From: Planctomycetia bacterium
GTDB taxonomy: Bacteria > Planctomycetota > Phycisphaerae > Phycisphaerales > SM1A02
Length of the DNA: 6,279 bases
NCBI GenBank assembly: GCA_005799205.1
Contig: SYHM01000088.1
Coordinates: forward strand, 1-6,279
Direction: 5' to 3'
In this document: piece by piece, positions 1-5,424 of the stretch
Layout: every line of letters begins with the position of its first letter
How positions within the stretch are numbered: the stretch's first letter is position 1
The notes under the pieces: model-generated
What the model saw: only the letters and a program-made list of their open reading frames with translations
The model's database searches: none
What the model was told of the DNA's origin: nothing
Program-made: the position numbers and the translations under genes

Positions 1-233
1 AAGGGCCAGAGCAGTCGCCATCGAAAGTGGCCTGCGCGAGCGAACGCCATCGTCGCGAGCGTTGCAACGAGCACATTGAGGATTAGTGCCGATGGACGCA
101 TGACCGCCGAGCTGACACCAAGCAGTGCCATCGCCGCGAGATATCCCGATGCCCCACCGTGCCCGACGCTCGCATAGAGCGCTGCCATTGCGCCGATGAG
201 TGCAACGAGAACGACGAGTTCGGATCCAGTCAC
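1..233 (-). CDS. TauE/SafE (TSUP) family membrane transporter, N-terminal part
   Basis: This is the first 77 codons of a gene that runs off the window's left edge. The family consists of inner-membrane permeases for sulfite, sulfonates and other small anions; full-length members are usually about 250-270 residues with 7-8 helices. Translating the minus strand from a GTG at 233 gives a hydrophobic first helix (about residues 6-22). The glycine-rich GHGGASGYL follows at 24-32, then AVMRPSAL at 43-50, a second helix (about 50-65), and AGHFRWRLLWP at 67-77. The re-entrant Gly-rich turn and the MRPxAL...GHFRWRLL pattern are typical of TSUP proteins. The start is GTG within GTGA, overlapping the oxidoreductase stop by 4 bases, which implies translational coupling. 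It is the last visible gene of the fdhD-oxidoreductase block. The transported anion cannot be read from this fragment. Family call good; substrate unknown. Confidence 0.85.
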   Translation of the reverse strand, partial: MTGSELVVLVALIGAMAALYASVGHGGASGYLAAMALLGVSSAVMRPSALILNVLVATLATMAFARAGHFRWRLLWP

Positions 234-2527
234 GCGGTCGCCTTCTCGACTGAGACGATCAGCGACTTCGATGTCGGGGTGTGACTCGACTCTGCGACGC
301 TGTCGATCGGAATGAGCACATTCGTTTCTGGGAAGTAGCTCGCAATGCACCCCCGAGGAATCTCGTACGCAACGAGACGAAAGTTTTTTGCACGACGCTG
401 CTGTCCGTTGTGATGACTGATGAGGTCGATTGGATCGCCTGGCGCGAATCCACGCGCTGCGATGTCTTGCGCGTTCATGAAGACGACGCGGCGTCCCTGA
501 TGAATGCCGCGATAGCGATCATTGAGTCCATAGATTGTGGTGTTGTATTGATCGTGTGAACGAATCGTGGTGAGGATGAACTGCTCCTGTCGCACCTGAA
601 GCCGCGGAAGCGAATGCACGGTGAACTGAGCCTTCATGGTCGCAGTAGGAAAGACCCGCTGATCACGCACGAGATTGGGCAGCACGAACCCGTTGCGCTC
701 TCGAACCCGTACGTTGAAATCGTCGAACCCAGGGACAACGCGGGCGATCCGCTCGCGAATGCGGTCGTAGTTTCCGACCATCACGCTCCAGTCGACCCCG
801 AGCGCCGCATGCGCAAGTGCTGCGACGATCGCGGGCTCGCTTCGAAGGTGCTCTGATGCAGGGTCAAGGCGCCCCTGCGATGAGTGCACAACCCCCATTG
901 AGTTCTCGACGCTCACGAACTGCGCTCCGCTCGACTGCATGTCCCGCTCAGTTCGACCGAGGCATGGCAAGATGAGCGCTCGTAATCCTGTGACGAGATG
1001 CGAGCGATTCAGCTTCGTGGACACCTGCACAGTCAATCCACAGCATCTGAGAGCCTGTGCTGTGTAAGCGGTGTCTGGCGCTGCACTCACCAGGTTTCCT
1101 CCGAGTGCGATGAACACCTTGACCTTTCCGGCATGCATCGCTTCGATCGCCTCGACGGTGTTGAACCCCGGAGCGCATGGCGCATCGAACCCAAACTCGG
1201 CTGAAAGGCTTCGCACAAACTCGAGCGAAGGCCGCTCGCAGATTCCCATCGTGCGATCCCCCTGCACGTTGCTGTGACCGCGCACGGGACACGCGCCCGC
1301 GCCCGCTCGGCCAAAGTGTCCTCCGAGAAGCAGCAGGTTGATGATCTCTTGAATGTTCGCGACGGCATTCCGATGCTGCGTGAGACCCATCGCCCAGCAG
1401 CAGATCATTGCCTTGCTGCTTCCAATGACCGACGCTGCGTCGCGCATCTGCAACTGCGTGATGCCCGATCCCTCAACGAGGTCACCCCACGACGTCGCCT
1501 CGAGGTTGGCGCGCAGCGCATCAAACCCTTCGGTGTGCCTCTTGATGAACTCGGAGTCCACTCGAAGTTCTGGACTTTCGAGCCATGCTTTCTGGATTCC
1601 CTTCAGGAGTGCCACATCTCCGTTGATTCGCACTGGCAGATGCAGGCTTGCGATTGGGGTGCCCGAACCGAACAGCCCACGCAGTTCCTGCGGGTGTCGA
1701 AAGCGCTTCAATCCTGTCTCTTCAAGTGGATTGACACTGATGATCGCGCATCCCCGCCGCGCGGCCTCCTGCAGAGTTCGCAGCATCCTCGGATGATTTG
1801 TTCCGGGATTCTGACCGATCACCACAATGCAATCCGCGGCGTCAAAGTCTTTGAGCGAGACGGTTCCCTTGCCCGTGCCGATTGCCTGCGTCATGGCGAT
1901 TCCACTCGACTCATGACACATGTTCGAACAATCTGGCAGGTTGTTGGTGCCCAGTTTTCGTGCGAAGAGTTGGTAAAGGAACGCGGCCTCGTTGCTCGTT
2001 CGTCCAGACGTGTAGAAGACCGCCTCATTCGCAGACGCGAGCGCTTTCAGTTCGCGACCGATGAGCGTAAACGCGTCGGTCCACGAGATCGGCTCATAGT
2101 GTCGAGCGCCAGCGCTCAGCAACATTGGTGTTGTCAATCGACCCTGCTGCCCGAGCCACAGATCCGACTTCATCGACAGCTCCTCAACCGAATGACGCGC
2201 AAAAAACTCAGGAGTGATGCGGGCTCGAGTCCCCTCCTCGGCGACTGCCTTCGCGCCGTTCTCGCAAAATTCAGCGACGCTTCGACGATCGTCAGGATCG
2301 GGCCACGCGCAACCTGGACAGTCAAATCCCGTGGCTTGATTGACTTCGAGTAATGCCGAGACCGCGCGTGCGATTCCCATCTGCTCTACCGATGCCGTCA
2401 GTCCAACACGCACGGCCTCGGGACCGCCAGCACTTGCTTCGGACGGTCCAACCCGCAACTGTTCGTCGAGCACTTCCGGGCTCACACATGCAGGGATCTG
2501 TTGTTCTCGATCGCGCACATTCGTCAT
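230..2527 (-). CDS. FdhF/YdeP-type molybdopterin (bis-MGD) oxidoreductase, formate dehydrogenase alpha-like
   Basis: A 765-residue protein of the DMSO-reductase superfamily, in the FdhF/YdeP branch (TIGR01701-like). It is expected to carry bis-MGD molybdenum or tungsten and one iron-sulfur cluster. Visible marks in order: FDCPGCAWPDP (68-78; Cys70, Cys73) and EFCENGAKA (86-94; Cys88) as the cluster region; DCSNMCHESSG (199-209), where Cys204 aligns with the Cys/Sec metal ligand of formate dehydrogenases; GQNPGTNHPR (238-247); CPVRGHSNVQGDRTMGI (413-429); and the C-terminal dinucleotide-binding domain with SHDQYNTTIYGLNDRYRGI (657-675). Length is normal and the frame is unbroken. No Tat signal is seen, so it is probably cytoplasmic. 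I chose the ATG at 2527, 2 bases after the fdhD stop; an in-frame ATG at 2575 would only add a Gly/Arg/His-rich shadow of the fdhD end. Formate oxidation is plausible given fdhD, but this branch also contains proteins of unproven substrate such as E. coli YdeP. Confidence 0.93.
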   Translation of the reverse strand: MTNVRDREQQIPACVSPEVLDEQLRVGPSEASAGGPEAVRVGLTASVEQMGIARAVSALLEVNQATGFDCPGCAWPDPDDRRSVAEFCENGAKAVAEEGTRARITPEFFARHSVEELSMKSDLWLGQQGRLTTPMLLSAGARHYEPISWTDAFTLIGRELKALASANEAVFYTSGRTSNEAAFLYQLFARKLGTNNLPDCSNMCHESSGIAMTQAIGTGKGTVSLKDFDAADCIVVIGQNPGTNHPRMLRTLQEAARRGCAIISVNPLEETGLKRFRHPQELRGLFGSGTPIASLHLPVRINGDVALLKGIQKAWLESPELRVDSEFIKRHTEGFDALRANLEATSWGDLVEGSGITQLQMRDAASVIGSSKAMICCWAMGLTQHRNAVANIQEIINLLLLGGHFGRAGAGACPVRGHSNVQGDRTMGICERPSLEFVRSLSAEFGFDAPCAPGFNTVEAIEAMHAGKVKVFIALGGNLVSAAPDTAYTAQALRCCGLTVQVSTKLNRSHLVTGLRALILPCLGRTERDMQSSGAQFVSVENSMGVVHSSQGRLDPASEHLRSEPAIVAALAHAALGVDWSVMVGNYDRIRERIARVVPGFDDFNVRVRERNGFVLPNLVRDQRVFPTATMKAQFTVHSLPRLQVRQEQFILTTIRSHDQYNTTIYGLNDRYRGIHQGRRVVFMNAQDIAARGFAPGDPIDLISHHNGQQRRAKNFRLVAYEIPRGCIASYFPETNVLIPIDSVAESSHTPTSKSLIVSVEKATA

Positions 2528-2529
2528 GA

Positions 2530-3426
2530 TCAACTCGCCGCGACTGCCTCGGCCACCATGTCCATGACGCGCCAATCGCCGTGATAGACATTGAATCTGT
2601 CATCGCGCACGAACCCGATGAGGGTCATCTCGAATCGTGCTGCGAGTTCAACTGCAAGTGTTGACGGGGCGCCCACGGCCACGACTACCGGAATGCGTGC
2701 GACCAACGCCTTCTGAACGAGTTCGAAACTCGCTCGGCCACTGAGAAAGAGCACATCACCTGCGGATGGACTCCTGCACGCAAGGAACTCGCTCCCAAGC
2801 ACCTTGTCGACTGCATTGTGGCGACCGACATCCTCGCGCAACGCGATGAGCTCACCGCACCGATCGAAGAGCGCGGCAGCGTGCAAGCCGCCAGTTTGAT
2901 TGAAAGTCGACTGGTGAGCACGCACTCGGTCGTGAAGGCATCGGATCAGCTCACGCGGGATGACCAATGCAGTGCGTGGCATCGGACGCAGGCCTTGCAC
3001 TTCGAGCGCATCCAGCGTTCGCTTGCCGCACACACCGCAGCTTGAAGCGGCATACACCAGCCGCTCGAGCCGAGACCAGTCGACGCGCACCGAATCGGCG
3101 AGGACAACCCGCACTCTGTTTGCCCCCTGATGGGCGCCCGCATCGGCCCCACACGGCTTGATCGAGAGGAGGTCGCTTGTAGAGCGAATGACCCCCTCAG
3201 TCAAGAGAAATCCTGCAGCGAGCTCACCGTCATGGCCAGGAGTCCTCATCGTGATGGCAATGCTCTTCGTCGTTCGCACTGCTCCATCGAGTGCTTCAAC
3301 CCGAATCTCAAGCGGCTCCTCAATCGCGAGATGGTCCTTCAGCGAACAACTGCCAGACTCGGACACGCGCGTCATCGACACCTGCACGCTACGTGCGATC
3401 GGGTCACAGGACGTGGGGTGAGTCAT
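2530..3426 (-). CDS. fdhD: FdhD, sulfurtransferase for formate dehydrogenase cofactor
   Basis: A 298-residue FdhD. In E. coli this protein passes sulfur from the cysteine desulfurase IscS to the bis-MGD cofactor before it is inserted into formate dehydrogenase, and without it the enzyme is inactive. Recognisable segments: EEPLEIRV (36-43), MRTPGHDGELAAGFLLTEGV (60-79), SSCGVCGKRTL (128-138) with the conserved CxxC pair Cys130/Cys133, FNQTGGLHAAALFD (175-188), REDVGRHNAVDKVLG (197-211), and SGRASFELVQKA (229-240). Length and order match the family. The ATG at 3426 lies in an ATGA overlap with the stop of the upstream membrane protein, and the gene ends 2 bases before the oxidoreductase start. 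The three are very probably cotranslated from one message. The frame stays open upstream to 3846 but that part has no FdhD similarity and is a shadow of the membrane gene. Direct adjacency to a formate-dehydrogenase-like enzyme supports a dedicated maturation role. Confidence 0.96.
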   Translation of the reverse strand: MTHPTSCDPIARSVQVSMTRVSESGSCSLKDHLAIEEPLEIRVEALDGAVRTTKSIAITMRTPGHDGELAAGFLLTEGVIRSTSDLLSIKPCGADAGAHQGANRVRVVLADSVRVDWSRLERLVYAASSCGVCGKRTLDALEVQGLRPMPRTALVIPRELIRCLHDRVRAHQSTFNQTGGLHAAALFDRCGELIALREDVGRHNAVDKVLGSEFLACRSPSAGDVLFLSGRASFELVQKALVARIPVVVAVGAPSTLAVELAARFEMTLIGFVRDDRFNVYHGDWRVMDMVAEAVAAS

Positions 3427-4001
3427 GCTCTTGCAAGCGCGCGTGACGCCCCGAGAAACAAGAGAGCGCTGGCGACGAACAACACGACGAAGACTGCGTT
3501 CACACCAAGAATGGCGAGCACTTCGATCGTGAGTGGCGGCTTCCAGATCAGAAGTGCAACGAGAGGTACCAACGCTTGCGCGATTGCCATTGCGAAGAGC
3601 ACGCGTGCCATCCCTAGGGGCTGCAATCGCACGATGGTGACGCCAACGAGTCCGAGCGCGACCACGCCGAAGTACATGAGGTTGGCTGGATTGTCTTCGC
3701 TTCCGATGATTCCCACCGCGAGATTCACCCACATGAGCAAGAGCGACGCAATCACCGCGATGCCGACTGCGAATCGGTAGGCAAATGTGCCAGCCCGTCT
3801 CGTGAAGAGCTTGTAGGCCAGCGCCGTGCCGGCGAGCAGCAGCCACGCAACGATGAAGTCATCCACACTCCAATTCACTTCGTCAGTGAATTGCATCGCC
3901 ACGAGCGGGATCACGAGCGGAACTGCCGCCCACAGCACAGTCGAGAAGAAAGGCGAGAGCAACGGCCAGAGCAGCAGGAGTGGTTTCGGAACTCGCTTCA
4001 C
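3423..4001 (-). CDS. Conserved six-helix membrane protein of unknown function
   Basis: A 192-residue, strongly hydrophobic protein. The basic N-terminus (MKRVPKP if the GTG is read as Met) is followed by about six membrane segments: 8-34, 49-64, 77-95, 107-125, 132-152 and 159-185. Between helices 3 and 4 lies GIIGSEDNPANLMYFGV (97-113), a motif I associate with a widespread small membrane protein family of unknown function. Most of the length should sit in the inner membrane. The start is inferred: an in-frame ATG exists at 4202, but translating from there runs through the tRNA-Ala gene and produces the well-known artefact segment VAQLGERFHGMEEVVGSSP. The GTG at 4001, 23 bases after the tRNA, is the first sensible start. 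No strong Shine-Dalgarno sequence is seen there; the next alternative, ATG at Met36, would lose helix 1. The stop overlaps fdhD's ATG by 4 bases, tying it to the fdhD-oxidoreductase genes. A role as membrane partner or transporter is speculation. Confidence 0.85.
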   Translation of the reverse strand: MKRVPKPLLLLWPLLSPFFSTVLWAAVPLVIPLVAMQFTDEVNWSVDDFIVAWLLLAGTALAYKLFTRRAGTFAYRFAVGIAVIASLLLMWVNLAVGIIGSEDNPANLMYFGVVALGLVGVTIVRLQPLGMARVLFAMAIAQALVPLVALLIWKPPLTIEVLAILGVNAVFVVLFVASALLFLGASRALARA

Positions 4002-4024
4002 GGCAACTCGCGGATGACTTTCAA

Positions 4025-4097
4025 TGGACCTGATCGGGCTCGAACCGACGACCTCTTCCATGCCATGGAAGCGCTCTCCCAATTGAGCTACAGGCCC
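4025..4097 (-). tRNA. tRNA-Ala (anticodon GGC)
   Basis: The minus strand folds by hand into a complete 73-base cloverleaf. The acceptor GGGCCTG pairs with CAGGTCC and includes the G3:U70 wobble pair, the main alanine identity element. The D arm is GCTC/GAGC with an 8-base loop containing GG. The anticodon stem CTTCC/GGAAG closes the loop ATGGCAT, giving anticodon GGC, which reads the alanine codons GCC and GCT. A 5-base variable loop (AGGTC) follows, then the T arm GTCGG/CCGAT with loop TTCGAGC. The discriminator base is A. The genomic bases after it are TTG, so CCA must be added by the nucleotidyltransferase. It begins 28 bases after the trxA stop and ends 23 bases before the membrane protein start, all on the same strand, which suggests excision from a shared transcript. 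Confidence 0.97.
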
Positions 4098-4125
4098 TGC
4101 GAAATCTAGCGTAGCAGATGCTGGA

Positions 4126-4455
4126 TCACATCGCCGAGTCGATTGCGCCCGCGAGGATGCTCTTAGAAACCAATCCAACCATCTTCTTGTGGACCTGGCC
4201 ATTCTTCATCACAAGAATCGTCGGGATCGACTGGATGCCAAACTTGAGCGCCACTTCGCGGCTGTTGTCGACATTCACTTTGCCGATTTTTGCTTTCCCT
4301 TGATAGTCGTTCGCGAGTTCATCGATCGCTGGCCCGAGGGCGCGACAAGGTCCACACCACTCAGCCCAAAAGTCGACGAGCACTGGAACCTTCGATTCCA
4401 TCACATCGGTCTGAAAGTTTCCATCCGTGAATTCGAGCGTGTTCGCAGCGGCCAT
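4126..4455 (-). CDS. trxA: Thioredoxin
   Basis: A 109-residue classical thioredoxin, a cytoplasmic dithiol-disulfide carrier reduced by thioredoxin reductase that in turn reduces protein disulfides. The sequence shows VLVDFWAEWCGPCRAL (25-40) with redox cysteines Cys34 and Cys37 in WCGPC and the buried acidic residue Asp28. KVNVDNSREVALKFGIQSIP (59-78) follows, with the cis-proline Pro78, then TILVMKNGQ (79-87). Length and order match TrxA, with no signal peptide. I chose the ATG at 4455 because AGGAG stands 6 bases upstream and the protein then begins at the usual position before the first strand. The frame stays open to an ATG at 4524, but that extension is an odd hydrophobic, pyrimidine-encoded stretch with no such ribosome site. 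The gene follows folP after 87 bases and precedes tRNA-Ala by 28 bases. Confidence 0.97.
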   Translation of the reverse strand: MAAANTLEFTDGNFQTDVMESKVPVLVDFWAEWCGPCRALGPAIDELANDYQGKAKIGKVNVDNSREVALKFGIQSIPTILVMKNGQVHKKMVGLVSKSILAGAIDSAM

Positions 4456-4461
4456 GAGTGT

Positions 4462-4466
4462 CTCCT
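4462..4466 (-). promoter_or_regulatory. Ribosome-binding site of trxA
   Basis: The minus strand reads AGGAG here, 6 bases before the ATG at 4455. It is the clearest Shine-Dalgarno sequence in the window and decides between the two possible thioredoxin starts. The bases upstream of it (about 4468-4497) are pyrimidine-rich and probably unstructured leader. I could not identify a convincing -35/-10 pair in the 87-base gap, so the trxA promoter remains unplaced. Confidence 0.8.
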
Positions 4467-4542
4467 GAAGTATTGAAAAGAAAGTGAGGGGAAATAGTAT
4501 CAACGCGATTGCGCGACAGCGCATGCGATTTCACTTGGTTTT

Positions 4543-5424
4543 TCAAGCGCTATCACCCTGTGAGCGCAGCGCCTCCCGGTGGCGCGCCGCATCATGCGCG
4601 CGAACCACCGCCACGCCACTGCGCGACATCGCGAGGGCCACCGTCACACTTGCTGCGTCGCGACCGCGAGGATCACTCTCACCCGTCAACGCGCCGAGAA
4701 ATGACTTGCGACTTGCCGAAACAACTACTGGATATCCGAGCGCGACGACTTCGCTCATGCGCTCGACGAGGGCGACGTTCTGAGCGACGCTCTTGCCAAA
4801 CCCAAGCCCCGGATCGATCGCGATCGATTCGCGCGCGATCCCAGCGCTCTGCGCGAGTTCGGCGCGCGCGGACAACCAAGCGCAGACATGAGCGACCACG
4901 TCGCCGCCCGATGACTCATACCGTGGAGGTTGGCGATACTGGTCGCTGTATGAATCCTCGCTTGGCGCGCAGAGCCTGTGCATGAGCACATAGCCGCACC
5001 CGCGAGCGGCGATAAGTGGCCAGAGTGCAGCATCGTCTGCCCCGGCACTGACATCGTTCACGATCGTTGCGCCCGCATCGAGTGCAGCCCGCGCGACCTC
5101 GGCGCGCGTTGTGTCGATTGAGAGGATCGCCGTTGCGTGCGCACGTGCGAGGCGCTCGGTCACGGGGCGGGTTCTCGCGATCTGCTCATCGCACGGCACA
5201 GACGTTGACCCCGGTCGGGTGCTCTCTCCCCCGATATCAATGATGTCCGCGCCGCTGGCGAGAGCCGATTCGGCGTACGTGCAGGCGCCTTCGGGATCAT
5301 TGTGCGCTCCCCCATCCGAGAATGAGTCGGGGGTGCAATTGAGGATCGCCATCACAAGTGGGTTTCGCACGGCGATCTGCACCGTGCGAGCGTGCGACAG
5401 GCGCCACACGATGGGCGCTCTCAT
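4543..5424 (-). CDS. folP: Dihydropteroate synthase
   Basis: A 293-residue DHPS, which condenses 6-hydroxymethyl-dihydropterin pyrophosphate with p-aminobenzoate in cytoplasmic folate synthesis and is the sulfonamide target. Family signatures occur in order on the TIM barrel: MAILNCTPDSFSDGG (25-39, loop 1), ADIIDIGGESTRPG (59-72, loop 2), SIDTTRAEVARAALDAGA (102-119), IVNDVSAG (121-128), YVLMHR (145-150), IAIDPGLGFGKS (201-212), SASRKSFLGAL (236-246), and a C-terminal VVRAHDAARHREALR (273-287) matching the usual RVHDV end. The pABA/pterin-contacting Phe35, Pro71 and SxRKS residues are intact, so no sulfonamide-resistance change is obvious. The stretch after MHR, with SEDSYSDQYRQPPRY (155-169), differs from the common MHMQG form. 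The start ATG lies in an ATGA overlap with the upstream gene's stop, implying coupling. No other folate gene is visible. The gene ends 87 bases before trxA. Confidence 0.96.
   Translation of the reverse strand: MRAPIVWRLSHARTVQIAVRNPLVMAILNCTPDSFSDGGAHNDPEGACTYAESALASGADIIDIGGESTRPGSTSVPCDEQIARTRPVTERLARAHATAILSIDTTRAEVARAALDAGATIVNDVSAGADDAALWPLIAARGCGYVLMHRLCAPSEDSYSDQYRQPPRYESSGGDVVAHVCAWLSARAELAQSAGIARESIAIDPGLGFGKSVAQNVALVERMSEVVALGYPVVVSASRKSFLGALTGESDPRGRDAASVTVALAMSRSGVAVVRAHDAARHREALRSQGDSA

Noticed and set aside
1274..2353. 359-codon open frame on the plus strand, antisense to the oxidoreductase
   Set aside because: It lies wholly inside a gene with clear family motifs, its translation is Arg/Ser/His-rich without recognisable features, and long antisense frames are common in GC-rich genes.
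2528..2575. Oxidoreductase start at ATG 2575
   Set aside because: The extra 16 residues are the out-of-frame end of fdhD and Gly/Arg/His-rich; ATG 2527 sits just after the fdhD stop.
3130..3780. 216-codon plus-strand open frame across fdhD and the membrane gene
   Set aside because: Low-complexity Arg/Thr/Ser translation, antisense to two supported genes and spanning their junction.
3427..3846. fdhD extended upstream to 3846
   Set aside because: The added 140 residues are an Arg/His/Ser-rich shadow of the membrane gene; FdhD homology begins after 3426.
4510..4523. Hairpin TGCGC-loop-GCGCA between folP and trxA as a terminator
   Set aside because: Only a 5-pair stem with no T tract directly after it on the minus strand, so it is not a convincing intrinsic terminator.
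4456..4524. Longer thioredoxin from ATG 4524, with a hydrophobic leader resembling a signal or membrane anchor
   Set aside because: The AGGAG site is placed for ATG 4455, the shorter form has the standard length, and the hydrophobicity comes from a pyrimidine-rich leader.
4475..4545. trxA promoter using TTGAAA near 4546-4541 or a TACTAT -10-like box near 4494-4499
   Set aside because: No -35/-10 pair with acceptable matches and 16-18 base spacing could be found.
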